Source: Zobellia russellii
Lineage (GTDB): Bacteria > Bacteroidota > Bacteroidia > Flavobacteriales > Flavobacteriaceae
NCBI RefSeq assembly: GCF_018728565.1
Contig: NZ_JACSOI010000001.1
Span: 1,178,001-1,242,000 of the forward strand
DNA length: 64,000 bases
Direction: 5' to 3'
Below, piece after piece: positions 27,937-38,240 of this stretch. The notes beneath the pieces were generated by a model, which had not been told where the DNA came from, did no database searches, and was given only the letters and a program-made list of their open reading frames with translations. Each line of letters begins with the position of its first letter. The first letter of the stretch is position 1. Made by a program: the position numbers and the translations under genes.

Positions 27937-27958
27937 GGCTTCTGAGAAATCAGAAGCC
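27937..27958. terminator. Rho-independent terminator, bidirectional
   Basis: A perfect 9-bp stem, GGCTTCTGA with TCAGAAGCC, has a GAAA tetraloop and is flanked by seven As and six Ts, giving a U-tract in both directions. It lies between repeat B and the tRNA fragment, where it could end transcripts passing the tRNA site. Confidence 0.85.
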
Positions 27959-27970
27959 TTTTTTACTTAG

Positions 27971-28012
27971 TAGCGGGGACTGGACTCGAACCAGCGACCT
28001 TCGGGTTATGAG
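27971..28012 (-). pseudogene. 3' fragment of a CAT-anticodon tRNA gene (candidate att site)
   Basis: On the - strand the 42 bases run from the anticodon loop (CTCATAA) to the discriminator base. They include the 3' anticodon strand, a variable region, a T-arm with GCTGG-TTCGAGT-CCAGT, and the acceptor strand CCCCGCT-A. The bases before the anticodon loop (28013 on) do not form a D-arm or 5' acceptor strand, so no functional tRNA is encoded. A copy running from anticodon loop to 3' end is the classic scar left by tyrosine-recombinase integration into a tRNA gene. Confidence 0.8.
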
Positions 28013-28327
28013 TTTGAAAAAATGCCCGAATTTTAGCACTATTTTAGATATATACTTTAAAACCGTTTACCGGACTGTTTACTGTATTAATATTAAATTT
28101 TCTTCAAGCCTAATGTAAACAATCACGTCGTTTAAAACAATTTTTGTTTATTACTAATCATTCAGATATTTTCATTAATGCCCATAACCAGTAAAAAATA
28201 AGTTAATATAGCCTGATTTTTGGGAGAATCTTTATAGTCCAAATAAAGAAAAGTATTCAAGGTCTTTTTTCATGCTCAGAGCTGAACTTTGTACGTTGAA
28301 AAAATAAAGACTTATAATAGTAGACCC
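28013..28327. other. Intergenic region beside tRNA fragment
   Basis: No gene was found. GTTTAC occurs at 28065-28070 and 28077-28082, 12 bp apart, and inverted at 28115-28120. Such spaced repeats next to a tRNA scar could be recombinase arm sites, but this is weak evidence. Confidence 0.3.
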
Positions 28328-31300
28328 TTATTGTTGCCTAATAACTTCATTCAAATATTCACTTGGGGATTTTCCATATTGTTTTTTAAATGACTTGCTA
28401 AAACTTGAAGGATTTTTAAAACCGACCTGCCAAGCAATTTCGGAGATATTGAATTTTCTCTCCAAAAGCAATTTCATTCCATTTTGCAATCGAATGTAGT
28501 AGATGAATTCTACGGGACTCATTTTTGAGATGGTCTTTACCTTTCGAAATAAGTTGCTTCTACTCATAGACATTAATTCGCTGAGTTCCTCTACACTAAA
28601 GTCCCCGTTATCTAAATTCGCTGTAATGTATTCAACAACTTTTTGTATGAAAGCTTCATCCAAAGGATTTTTTGCTAGTGCAGATGAATCTACCACCTGT
28701 TCCTTGACCAGTTTTTGAATGAGCATTTTCCTGCTTTTTACCAGTGCGTGGATCCTGGTTTTTAGGATGTCGGGATCAAACGGTTTTTCCAAATAGGCAT
28801 CGGCCCCAAGATGAAGTCCCTTCATCTTTTCTTCGGTCATGGTTTTGGCAGTCAGAAGAATAACGGGTATGTGTAGGGTCTTTTGATTTTCTTTAAGGCT
28901 TTGGCATAGGCCATATCCGTCCATTTTGGGCATTAGCACGTCGCTAACGATTACGTCAGGAGGCGTTTTCTTAACCACTTCGAGGGCTTCAAGGCCATTA
29001 CTAGCCGTTTTTATGATAAAATCGTCCTTCAGCAGCAGGCTTAGGTATTCTAGAAGCTCGTTATTGTCATCCACTAGCAGAATATGCATTTTTCCCGGTT
29101 CTCCATAGGTAGTTTCCTGGGTTTCGTCAAAAGACCGGTCGTCACCCAGATAGGGGTCCAATGCAAGTATTTTAGGGAATGATGCGGGATCTGTATTCGT
29201 ATCCTCTATGAGGGAAGTGACATTTCCTTTCGGAAGTAGGATGGTGAATTCCGTTGTCTGGTGGTCGCTTTTGGCATGGATGCTTCCGTTGTGTAGTTCT
29301 ACGAGTTCCTTGGCTAGCGATAAACCTATGCCCGTTCCTCCATGGGCATCGTTTCCTTTATAATAGCGGTCAAAAATACGTATGAGGTTTTCCTTGGAAA
29401 TATTGGGTCCCGAATTGCTTACGGAGATACGAATCCACGAATCGCATATTTGCTTTTGAGGGGTATCTAGTTTTTTCTGGGCCTTAATCTTGATTTGTAC
29501 CACCGAACCTTCGGAACAAAACTTTAGGGCATTGGCCATTAGGTTGTTGATAGCTTTATAGAGATGGGTAGGGTCTGCCAATATTACATTGTCTTTTAAA
29601 AGGCTGTGACAATTGATGATAACTTCCTTTCCTTCGGCATACAGTTGGAAACTTTCACTGATTTCTTGCACAAAATGAAGAATGTTTATAGGTGTCGGTT
29701 TAAGAACGAGCCCCCCTTTTTCAAGTTTCCTAAAGGTAATCAGCTCGTCTATCAAATGTATGAGCTTGTCACTATTTCTCTTGATAATCTTAGCCTTTTT
29801 TCGAATATCGACCGATATGGTATTGTTGGAGATGATATCCTTTATTGGCCCTGAAATCAAGGTAAGCGGGGTTCTGAACTCATGGGAAATGTTGGTGAAA
29901 AATTGTAGTTTTAAATTGTTCAGTTCTTTCATTTGTTCTTTTTCCCGCTTTTCAAGAAGCAGTTCGCTTTCCTTTCGGGCATTTGCCGTTCGGTATCGGA
30001 TAAAAATGTAAATGAGTCCGTTAATTATGGCCACATAGGTCAAAATGGCCCACCAGGTCTTCCAGGGTGGGGGCAAGACGCTAATGCTGAGTTTTGTGGG
30101 TTTTGAGTTCCAAGAGCCACTGTGGTTTTTGGCTTTGACTATAAAGGTGTAGGTGCCCGGATTAAGGTTAGTATAGGTGGCCGTGTGTTCCTCGCTTTTG
30201 TTGTATACCCAATCATTGTCAAAACCCTCTAGTTTATAAGCGTAGTCTCTACTTTTTTCGAAACTGCCATTAATATTGGCATATTCCAAAGTAAACATGT
30301 CGTTTTTATAATTTAGGGTGATGTTTTCGGTATTGAAGATTTGTTTGTCAAGTATAACATCGCCATTAATTTGTTCTTTTACCTTGACGGCTTTGTTTAA
30401 GATCCGAAAACCGGTAATGAGTACGTCGGGTGGACTTTTGGTAAAGGAAATTAGTTTGGGGTCAAAACGGATAAATCCATTGGCATGACCAAAGAAAAAG
30501 GCGGTATTGCCCTTCTTGTAAAAGCATGAGGGACTAAAGATTAAATTGGGCAGGAAATATTCAAAATGCTTTTCCTTATCGCTGTACCGCATCAAGCCTT
30601 TAATGCTGCTGATCCAGAGGTTGTTTTCATTGTCTATGATCAGGCCGTGTACAGATTTATCGGCGAGGCCTTCGCTTACACCGATCAATTCGCAGGTATA
30701 GGCTGCACTTCCGTTTTTGGTGAGTTTGTTGAGTCCACTTTCCGTACCGATCCACAAATGGCCTTCGCTATCCTCTTCCATGGCATTAATCATTGAACCG
30801 AAAAAGTAGTCAGGTATGGCCAAGGGGGCAAAGTCTCCCTCTGGGTCTTTTTTATAGATGAAGGGGCCGTCTATTCCCGCATATATGGTCCCATTTGGCG
30901 ATTTGTAGAGCGATCGTACAAATCCTTTCAGTAAGGGGAGCTTACTGGCCAAGGTGTTTTTTTGCATATCGTAAGCGAAAAGTCCGCTTATGGTGCCAAT
31001 GTAGGCTTTATTATCGGCGGTGTCGAGCAAAAGACTGAACACGTTTTTACCGGGTAATAGATGTTGTACATGTCCGGTTTTCAGGTCTTTTATTACGAGG
31101 CCATCTAGAGATCCGATAAACAATTTTTGACCCATAGACGCAATAGAACGCCCCATATTGGCTTCGGGCCCCATATTCAGTCCCAATCTTTTAATGGTTC
31201 CATCTTCATACGAGATACCCGATGTTCCCTTTGAGGATGTGGTATACCAAAGGTCGCCTTCCGGCATGGCCGTGATGCCCCTTACTTCGTCTTTGTTCGT

Positions 31301-32407
31301 ACTTTTGGTGAAACTGAAATTTGAAAAATTCCGGTTTCGGTTGAGTAAGGTGCTTAATCCGAGATTACTACCGATCCATAAGTTATTACCTGCATCAAAG
31401 TTTAGCTTAAATATTCGATCGTTGCTAAGACTGTAATCGTTTAGGTAATGTTGCTGATAAAAAATAATCGGTCCATCGTTTCCATTAGGTTTTTGTCTTT
31501 CTATTTTACCCAATCCCTGTGTGGTTCCTAACCAAATATTCCCCGAATTGTCCATGGTGAGGTCATAAATTTCAAGATTGGGGGAAACCTCATCGCCAAG
31601 AAATAGTTTTTGAAAGGCACTTCTCCCATTAGCAGTTAGCGAATCAGTTTTTGAACGATAGATACCATCACCACCACTGGCGACCCATAGTTCGTCTTGT
31701 ACAAAAAGTATGTCCCATATTCTATCGTTATAGGCGTTGGGTTTTACATCAAAGGGGAAATAGGTTTGGGATAGGTTTTTTTCATCAAAGCGTACGATAC
31801 CTGTTTCACAACTCACCCATATATGTCCCTTTTCGTCAGAAACGATGACATTTACGGCATTGTTGAGCGGGAAATCTTTGAACTGGTGTACTTTTTCGGT
31901 TTCGATTTCCAATATGCTGAGCCCCTTTTTCGTGCCAATCCATAAACGTTGCTTTTGGTCGATATAAAGGGATTTGATTTCCTTATGGGGCAAAAAATTG
32001 GAGTTTTTGTAATTTAGAATAGAGTCTTTGTTGCGTTCGATCTTACTTAAGCCTTCGGTAGAGCCTATCCAAATATTCTCGTCCTCATCTTCGGCTATGG
32101 CATATACCCAATTTCCCGCAATGCCGTTACCCTGTACATTTTTTGAAAATTGCTTAAAGTTATACCCATCGTATCGGCAAAGGCCGTTCATCGTGCCTAT
32201 CCAAATGAACCCTTTTTTGTCTTGGTAGATGCTTCTCACTCTGTTATCGGGAAGTCCATCCTTGGCAAAAAAACGATTAAAGGCCAATCCTTTTTGTATG
32301 GCACTTTCTGCTTTTGTTTTTTGGGAAAGGTTACGTGTAGGTAAGAATAAGACCGCTAGCACTACGAGTAGCGTTTTGATTGGGGGATAGTAGTGTTTGA
32401 TGGTCAT
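28328..32407 (-). CDS. Hybrid two-component system regulator (HTCS) of the polyuronate locus
   Basis: The 1359-aa protein joins all parts of a Bacteroidota HTCS. These are a signal peptide, two seven-bladed Reg_prop propellers (about 40-690, repeated WIGT..GL motifs), a Y_Y_Y domain (about 700-790), a membrane segment (about 800-820), a histidine kinase with H842 in NISHEFRTPLT and an ATPase GGTGIGLSLAKELV, a receiver with D1156 in IVSDVLMPKMDG, and a C-terminal AraC-type helix-turn-helix. It should bind an oligosaccharide in the periplasm and activate the divergent susC operon and enzyme genes. Start ATG at 32407; the 578-bp region upstream is shared with the susC promoter. Confidence 0.96.
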   Translation of the reverse strand: MTIKHYYPPIKTLLVVLAVLFLPTRNLSQKTKAESAIQKGLAFNRFFAKDGLPDNRVRSIYQDKKGFIWIGTMNGLCRYDGYNFKQFSKNVQGNGIAGNWVYAIAEDEDENIWIGSTEGLSKIERNKDSILNYKNSNFLPHKEIKSLYIDQKQRLWIGTKKGLSILEIETEKVHQFKDFPLNNAVNVIVSDEKGHIWVSCETGIVRFDEKNLSQTYFPFDVKPNAYNDRIWDILFVQDELWVASGGDGIYRSKTDSLTANGRSAFQKLFLGDEVSPNLEIYDLTMDNSGNIWLGTTQGLGKIERQKPNGNDGPIIFYQQHYLNDYSLSNDRIFKLNFDAGNNLWIGSNLGLSTLLNRNRNFSNFSFTKSTNKDEVRGITAMPEGDLWYTTSSKGTSGISYEDGTIKRLGLNMGPEANMGRSIASMGQKLFIGSLDGLVIKDLKTGHVQHLLPGKNVFSLLLDTADNKAYIGTISGLFAYDMQKNTLASKLPLLKGFVRSLYKSPNGTIYAGIDGPFIYKKDPEGDFAPLAIPDYFFGSMINAMEEDSEGHLWIGTESGLNKLTKNGSAAYTCELIGVSEGLADKSVHGLIIDNENNLWISSIKGLMRYSDKEKHFEYFLPNLIFSPSCFYKKGNTAFFFGHANGFIRFDPKLISFTKSPPDVLITGFRILNKAVKVKEQINGDVILDKQIFNTENITLNYKNDMFTLEYANINGSFEKSRDYAYKLEGFDNDWVYNKSEEHTATYTNLNPGTYTFIVKAKNHSGSWNSKPTKLSISVLPPPWKTWWAILTYVAIINGLIYIFIRYRTANARKESELLLEKREKEQMKELNNLKLQFFTNISHEFRTPLTLISGPIKDIISNNTISVDIRKKAKIIKRNSDKLIHLIDELITFRKLEKGGLVLKPTPINILHFVQEISESFQLYAEGKEVIINCHSLLKDNVILADPTHLYKAINNLMANALKFCSEGSVVQIKIKAQKKLDTPQKQICDSWIRISVSNSGPNISKENLIRIFDRYYKGNDAHGGTGIGLSLAKELVELHNGSIHAKSDHQTTEFTILLPKGNVTSLIEDTNTDPASFPKILALDPYLGDDRSFDETQETTYGEPGKMHILLVDDNNELLEYLSLLLKDDFIIKTASNGLEALEVVKKTPPDVIVSDVLMPKMDGYGLCQSLKENQKTLHIPVILLTAKTMTEEKMKGLHLGADAYLEKPFDPDILKTRIHALVKSRKMLIQKLVKEQVVDSSALAKNPLDEAFIQKVVEYITANLDNGDFSVEELSELMSMSRSNLFRKVKTISKMSPVEFIYYIRLQNGMKLLLERKFNISEIAWQVGFKNPSSFSKSFKKQYGKSPSEYLNEVIRQQ

Positions 32408-32612
32408 GGTTTCGTCTGTTTTTTAAATGTACTGGTCTGCCTTGATCTTTCTATTTGTGTCCTGTGGTCATAAGGCCTTAGTTAAACCTACCGCAATGCG
32501 CAAATACGTACTAAAATTAGAATCATTGCCTTAAGTCCTTAATGCTCCGTTTTAAGGTTTAAGGAGAAACACCTCCATTCTACGATGATGTATTGGGGTG
32601 AATGGGGGTGTT

Positions 32613-32738
32613 TCAATAGAACAATAGGGTGATAATCAAAATAGTACTCAAAATTAGTATTGAAATATAGAGCAATATATAGGTTGCGTACTGGATTTTC
32701 TTTTTATTTCGCTTTTTCTTTTTTGGCACCTGTGGCAT
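32613..32738 (-). CDS. Possible 41-aa small membrane protein
   Basis: A short frame in the 578-bp gap between the HTCS and susC genes encodes a very basic N-terminus (MPQVPKKKKRNKKK) followed by one hydrophobic stretch of about 22 residues rich in Ile and Leu, ending in LLFY. Basic-inside plus one helix is what a real small membrane protein looks like, and the AT-rich DNA alone would not predict the Lys/Arg block. It lies upstream of, and on the same strand as, the HTCS gene. No function can be given. The rest of the gap should hold the divergent promoters, but no clear operator was seen. Confidence 0.45.
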   Translation of the reverse strand: MPQVPKKKKRNKKKIQYATYILLYISILILSTILIITLLFY

Positions 32739-32985
32739 ATGTTCTGTTTTAATGGATGGGGAAAAGAATCTTTTCTCTAGTCCAAAAAACTGAATTCTCT
32801 TTTATAAGGCTATGCCCCAAGTTTCATTTACTTATCTCCATCACCCATTTCTTTTAAGTTCAACTAGAATAGCAGCTTGCAACATATAGAAAAGCTTTTG
32901 ACACTTTCAGGCATGTGTATGAGTTAATGTATTCTGATTTTTGAACACAAGTATTTAGGAATATAATAACTACAACCAAAAAATT

Positions 32986-35900
32986 ATGAAAAAATGTAAA
33001 AAGCAAACTTTGGGACTGAAATTGGTTTATTTCTTGATGATTTTATCCGGGAGTATATTTTCCTCACAAGCACAAGAAACGGTTTCTGGAATGGTCACCG
33101 ATACTGAAGGAGAGCTACTTCCTGGGGTAAATGTGGTGGTCAAGGGAACCAATAGAGGAGTAGTTGCCGATTTTGATGGTAACTATAATATTAAGGTTGA
33201 CATAGGGGAGGTGCTATTGTTCTCTTTTGTTGGTTTTGAAGCTAGGGAAGTACCTGTAGGAGGTAAGGCAATCATTAACGTAGTTTTACAGGAGTCGTCT
33301 GAGAACCTAGATGAAGTTGTCGTTGTGGCATACGGAACTAAGAAAAAACGGGATGTTATAGGTTCGATTGCGAAAGTAGATGGGGCTAAGATTGCTCAAA
33401 CGGCAACAGGTTCCATTACTACTGCCTTGGCTGGTAGGGCATCTGGAGTTCAGGTTACGAACGGACAGGTTACCTTAAGAGGTATAAGTTCCATAAATTC
33501 GGGAAATTCGCCACTTTGGATAGTTGATGGTGTTGGCGGAGGTCAAGGAGATATCAATCCAAATGACGTTGAATCTATTGAGGTGTTGAAAGATGCAGCT
33601 GCTACAGCAGTATATGGTTCAAGGGCTTCCAATGGAGTTATCATTGTAACCACTAAACGAGGAAAAAGGGGTAACCCACGTTTTAATTTGAACTATCATT
33701 CAGGATTATCTCAATTTACAAATACCGATTTAGGGTATGCCGGTACGGATAGACTATTTGATATTATGGAGATTGGTAGCCAAAACTACGACGGCACCAA
33801 TTGGGATTTTCAGCAGAGCGTAATGTCCCAAAATCCATGGGCGACGGGTAATGAAACAATTACTAACGAAGAGGCTCGAAGTATAAATACCGATTGGAAC
33901 GATTTGCTTACTCGGGCAGGAAGTTACCATGATGTTAATTTTTCGGCATCTAGCGGTACTGAAAATTCAAATCTTTATGCGACGGTCAATTACAGAAGTT
34001 ACGATGGAAATTATATTAATGAGGGTGGTGAAAATGTTTCGGGTCGTTTAAATGTGGAGTTTGTAAAAGGAAGCTTTACCTATGGACTAAGGATTTTTGG
34101 AAAGTATAACAAGAGTAGTAATAGTGGGGCGGGTTTTGTACATGGTCTTACTTGGCTGCCCGTCTATAGCGATACCAACGCATCAGGTTATTGGAATGCC
34201 GAGACCGGGGCCCATCCGTTAGCAAATTCCGATCCTAAATTCAGGTCTAATAATAGCCGTAATTTTGGAGTTAATTCCGTGGTTTTTGCCAAGTGGAAGA
34301 TGCCGTTTGTAAAAGGCTTGACATTGTCGGCAAATTATCAGCCCAATATAAGTATGGGCAAAAGCGATTCGTACAAAGCGGGAGCCATTACACAAAATTT
34401 TGCGACCCAAGGCAATACCGGTAATGGAACCGCTACTCAGAGTTATGGATATGTTTTTAATTCACTAATAAATTACAACCATACTTTCGGCGAAGATCAC
34501 AATATTGATTTTGTGGGCGGATTTGAGCAAGGAGCATCAAAAAGCACATGGACCGGGGTTCAGGGCACCAACCTTTTAGGGGTTTTCCATGAAGTAAGAA
34601 AATCAACTGACCCCATTACAGGTTCCGACTACTTGAGGTCGGAAGGCTACCGTAGAAACTTCTTTTCGCGTTTAGACTATAAATTTAAAGATCGGTATTT
34701 GCTCGGAGCAAGTGTGAGTAGGGAAGGTTCGGCTAAGTTCGTGAAGGAAAACCGCTGGGGAACTTTCTATTCCGGATCGGCCGGTTGGATTATCTCGGAT
34801 GAGAACTTTTTGTCATCGGCAGATTGGATTTCGCTCTTGAAAATAAGAGGCAGCATCGGACAGACTGGTAATTCAAGTATTCCCTATGTAACGGAAACCA
34901 ATTATTCTACCAATACATCTATCAGAAATTATGGAGGTGTAGGAAATACTTACATCACTAATTTCGCTAATAAATTGGCCTCATGGGAAACTTCTACTAT
35001 GAGCGATTTTGGAGTGGATTTTGGGTTCCTTAAAAATAGGATTAACGGTTCCATTGCTTACTATAAACAAGATGTGGAAGATATGCTGCTGGCAACACCA
35101 CTACCTTATTCTTCTGGCTTAGCTAGCGGAAATGGTGGCACGGCAAGAGGAGGTTCTTTTGTGGAGAACATTGGAGACATGGTCAATAAGGGAATTGAGT
35201 TGGATGTTTCATGGGTAGCCGTAAACAATGATAAATTTAGATGGACCGTGGGAGGTAATGTCGCTTTTAACGAAAATGAAGTGGCAGCTCTTAACCCTGA
35301 AGCAGACAAAACCGGAAAGGGGATAATTAAATATGCTGCCAATAGATACTATACGCTTACGAGATCGGGAGCGGCAATAGGTCAATATTATTTACCTGAA
35401 TCTGCGGGAGTGGATCCTCAAACTGGGATTTCGATGATTTATGAAGTTGATAGGGATGTTTATGAAGAAACAGGTGCTACCGTTAAAACAGGTAGGTTGA
35501 TTCCAGCAACGACCAATAACAAAGGAAATAACAGAATGATTCAAGAGGATAAGACTGCCTTACCTACATTTTATGGAGGTTTTTTCAATGATTTTAAATA
35601 CAAGAATTTTGATCTTTCCGTATTGTTTTCTTTTCAAGGCGGGAACTATATTTACAATGATGACCTATACAAAGGGTTAGGAACCGGAAGCGCTCCTGTG
35701 TTGGCAGATGCCTATACCAAATCTTGGGAGAAACCGGGAGATATTGCTGAATATCCACAGTTGGTATACGGGAATCGATATCCATATAATGACGAGGGTG
35801 AATATGTAGAGGGAGGTAAATTTCTGTACGATGGAGCTGAGTCTAGGTTTCTTCAAAGAGGGGATTATATAAAGTTGAAAGAGCTGGTGATGGGGTATTC

Positions 35901-36108
35901 TATTCCTGCTTCCGTCATAGACCGCTTGGGAGTCTCCAAATGCCGCCTATATTTTAATGCCACCAATCTACTTACTATCACTGATTATACAGGTTTTGAT
36001 CCAGAACTTCAACGTTATGGCGGTGATGGTGTTCTTAATGGAATGACATCTCGTTCTTCCGGGCCACAGAGAAGAACCTTCTCCCTTGGTATCAACCTTA
36101 ATTTCTAA
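32986..36108 (+). CDS. SusC-like TonB-dependent glycan importer of the polyuronate locus
   Basis: The 1040-aa protein has a signal peptide (about 1-29), a carboxypeptidase-like domain (about 33-110, GMVTDTEGELLPGVNVVVKG), the LDEVVVVAYGTKKKRD TonB-interacting stretch, a plug (VLKDAAATAVYGSRASNGVI) and a barrel ending in LGINLNF. It lacks an STN domain, consistent with control by the HTCS rather than by sigma/FecR. It imports oligosaccharides made by the lyases and pairs with the SusD gene starting 16 nt downstream. Confidence 0.96.
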   Translation: MKKCKKQTLGLKLVYFLMILSGSIFSSQAQETVSGMVTDTEGELLPGVNVVVKGTNRGVVADFDGNYNIKVDIGEVLLFSFVGFEAREVPVGGKAIINVVLQESSENLDEVVVVAYGTKKKRDVIGSIAKVDGAKIAQTATGSITTALAGRASGVQVTNGQVTLRGISSINSGNSPLWIVDGVGGGQGDINPNDVESIEVLKDAAATAVYGSRASNGVIIVTTKRGKRGNPRFNLNYHSGLSQFTNTDLGYAGTDRLFDIMEIGSQNYDGTNWDFQQSVMSQNPWATGNETITNEEARSINTDWNDLLTRAGSYHDVNFSASSGTENSNLYATVNYRSYDGNYINEGGENVSGRLNVEFVKGSFTYGLRIFGKYNKSSNSGAGFVHGLTWLPVYSDTNASGYWNAETGAHPLANSDPKFRSNNSRNFGVNSVVFAKWKMPFVKGLTLSANYQPNISMGKSDSYKAGAITQNFATQGNTGNGTATQSYGYVFNSLINYNHTFGEDHNIDFVGGFEQGASKSTWTGVQGTNLLGVFHEVRKSTDPITGSDYLRSEGYRRNFFSRLDYKFKDRYLLGASVSREGSAKFVKENRWGTFYSGSAGWIISDENFLSSADWISLLKIRGSIGQTGNSSIPYVTETNYSTNTSIRNYGGVGNTYITNFANKLASWETSTMSDFGVDFGFLKNRINGSIAYYKQDVEDMLLATPLPYSSGLASGNGGTARGGSFVENIGDMVNKGIELDVSWVAVNNDKFRWTVGGNVAFNENEVAALNPEADKTGKGIIKYAANRYYTLTRSGAAIGQYYLPESAGVDPQTGISMIYEVDRDVYEETGATVKTGRLIPATTNNKGNNRMIQEDKTALPTFYGGFFNDFKYKNFDLSVLFSFQGGNYIYNDDLYKGLGTGSAPVLADAYTKSWEKPGDIAEYPQLVYGNRYPYNDEGEYVEGGKFLYDGAESRFLQRGDYIKLKELVMGYSIPASVIDRLGVSKCRLYFNATNLLTITDYTGFDPELQRYGGDGVLNGMTSRSSGPQRRTFSLGINLNF

Positions 36109-36124
36109 TCAAAAAAGACGAAAG

Positions 36125-37804
36125 ATGAAAAATAGATATAGTACCTTAATAGTTTTATCGCTATTGGCTTTAGTTTTTGTACAGTGCAATGACGATGAAT
36201 TTTTTGAGCTAGAGCGTCCTCAACTGTTTCCTTGGAATAGTGTGGATGAGTTTGAACTTTCCGTTGTGGATTCTTACTACGGATTTTTTCTTAACTCAGG
36301 TTGGACTGCCCCCTATGGTTATTCAGCATATCGCGATTTTGTAATAAGCGATATTTCTACCCATACAGACCATCAACCTTTGGAGCACGCAGCAATCAAT
36401 CAATACGACCGTGATTTTACGGCAGTATCAAATTCAGAAGGTGATGCTGAGTTTGCCCAACTATATAGGGTTTTGAACCAAATATTACCAGGTTTAAAAT
36501 TTATAGAGGAGAAGGAGCAAGAAGGTACGGATGCCTTTTCTGCTATGACTCCCGAAGATCGAAATCAGTTACAACAGCAAAAGGGTGAGTTATACTTCAT
36601 GAGAGCCTGGACCAATTATCATTTGGCAAAGGGCTTTATGCCTACCTACGTTCCGGGAGGAGATAATTCCGGAAGATATATACCGTTGAAACAAAATTTT
36701 GATGAAACGGCCGATGCATTACGAAGTTCACAACTGGGCAGCGTTCAAGAATTTTACGACTTAATGGTATCTGATTTGCAAAAGGCAAAAGAGCTGCTTC
36801 CGGAACAACATGCTAAAGCGGGCCGAGCTAATAAGTATGCCGCTGCGACTTTATTGTATCGAATAAAATTTGCCATGGGAGACCATGCTGGGGCATTAGA
36901 TGAATGCAATTTTGTCATTACCGATGCAGTAGATGCCAAAGGTTATTATGACCTTTCCCAAGATCCAGAAACGGCCTGGGTCAGAAACTTTGGTGATCCA
37001 AAAGCTAACGAGGTAATTTGGGAGGTGGCTTTTCGCCCTGAATCAAGCGATAATGATATCCCTTTCGCAAGAATGACGAAGATAGGTTACTATAGGGCCA
37101 ATGGTGGTGGTAGAGGAGATGGTACACTTGATGAGAACGGTAATGTTAACGGTTGGATACAGAGTTGGGCCGGGACCATGGCATTGTCATATTACGCCTT
37201 GGAGCGAATGGGTTGGATGGATATGACGACCAATACTCCTACACCTGAAGCCTTGGCTGATAAAAGATTCAATCAGCTCTATTATTTCTTAAAGGCAGGA
37301 GCCGATAGAAATGCTGAAGTGGATACTGTTGGCATGTCGGTACCTGAGAGAGTTGCTTACATGACTTCTTTTGATAATAATTCTAAGGTAACGAAAAATC
37401 ATATTTGGGTCGATAAATATTATCGGGCGGAAGATGGAAGGTATGCTCAATTGCCTTTAATGAGATTACCGGAACTATATCTTTCACGTGCCATGTTGCG
37501 TCTTTCTGTGAACAATGATATTATTGGGGCCACAGCAGATGTAAATGTAGTTAGGCAGAGAGCTGGCCTATCTAACTTACCCGCCGTTACGGCAGAATCT
37601 GTAGAAGAAGAACGGCTAAGGGAGCTTGCTGGTGAAGGCGGAGATCGTATGTTATATATGAAAGGTTTCAAGAAAGAAATAGACGGCAACAAATTCAACG
37701 AAGCCGGAGTTGCTATTCCTGCCATTGATTTTCCTTATGAAGGGATGTATACTCCGGTTCCTTTAGGAGAAACCGACTATAATGATAATTATAACAAGAA
37801 TTAA
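36125..37804 (+). CDS. SusD-like glycan-binding lipoprotein of the polyuronate locus
   Basis: I choose ATG 36125 (MKNRYSTLIV), giving 559 aa with a lipobox LVFVQC (Cys21); a longer frame from 36086 would overlap susC and bury the signal peptide. The sequence is a RagB/SusD type: N-terminal TPR-like helices, GELYFMRAWTNYHLAKGFMP, and a C-terminal RLPELYLSRAMLRL segment. It forms the surface lid of the adjacent SusC. A 436-bp gap to the first lyase gene follows. Confidence 0.95.
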   Translation: MKNRYSTLIVLSLLALVFVQCNDDEFFELERPQLFPWNSVDEFELSVVDSYYGFFLNSGWTAPYGYSAYRDFVISDISTHTDHQPLEHAAINQYDRDFTAVSNSEGDAEFAQLYRVLNQILPGLKFIEEKEQEGTDAFSAMTPEDRNQLQQQKGELYFMRAWTNYHLAKGFMPTYVPGGDNSGRYIPLKQNFDETADALRSSQLGSVQEFYDLMVSDLQKAKELLPEQHAKAGRANKYAAATLLYRIKFAMGDHAGALDECNFVITDAVDAKGYYDLSQDPETAWVRNFGDPKANEVIWEVAFRPESSDNDIPFARMTKIGYYRANGGGRGDGTLDENGNVNGWIQSWAGTMALSYYALERMGWMDMTTNTPTPEALADKRFNQLYYFLKAGADRNAEVDTVGMSVPERVAYMTSFDNNSKVTKNHIWVDKYYRAEDGRYAQLPLMRLPELYLSRAMLRLSVNNDIIGATADVNVVRQRAGLSNLPAVTAESVEEERLRELAGEGGDRMLYMKGFKKEIDGNKFNEAGVAIPAIDFPYEGMYTPVPLGETDYNDNYNKN

Positions 37805-37892
37805 AGGAAGTTGTTTATTTTGAAATACCACCATTCTCTTCTCTAACGAAGTAAATATCTTCTCAATTATATTAAGATAGGAATTCAAAGGA

Positions 37893-37934
37893 CCTCTCCG
37901 TAATAATTTAATAGTCAAAATTATAATGGAGAGG
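37893..37934. promoter_or_regulatory. Long hairpin downstream of susD
   Basis: CCTCTCC(G)TAATAATTT pairs with the inverted right arm ending GGAGAGG at about 15 of 17 positions. It sits in the gap between susD and the lyase genes (37805-38240). It lacks a strong T-tract, so it may stabilise the susCD mRNA or attenuate it. A short frame at 38015-38206 looks like chance; nothing else was recognised in the gap. Confidence 0.45.
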
Positions 37935-38240
37935 AAGTTTGGTTATTCTCATTATATAATTAAAGGAAAGTCTCGTTTTTCAAATTTGAGAAAGAATAGG
38001 CATTTTTTTAGTTCGTGAAATGGGTAAGGATAGAACTATTTTATAAAGTCAGTAATCGATTGAGCACCCCTAAAATTCTACTCTGCAACCTTAGCGCAAG
38101 AGATTGCACCTTGGGGACCGATGAAAAAAGGGATGGTGGCCTTATTTTGTTTTCAGCAGGATCTCTTTCCCAAGAGGGGGGCGGAAAAGGCGTATTGAAG
38201 AAATAAAATTTTGAGTCGAATGTAAAATTTGAATCTAGTT

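Noticed and set aside
27971-28012. Functional tRNA-Met or tRNA-Ile
   Set aside because: The D-arm, 5' acceptor strand and 5' anticodon strand are absent, so it can only be a fragment.
25441-28012. CRISPR array
   Set aside because: The repeats here are few, long and not regularly spaced; there are no cas genes.
38015-38206. 63-codon open frame between susD and the first lyase gene
   Set aside because: No signal peptide or recognisable domain, mixed low-complexity tail and no start context; more likely non-coding leader.
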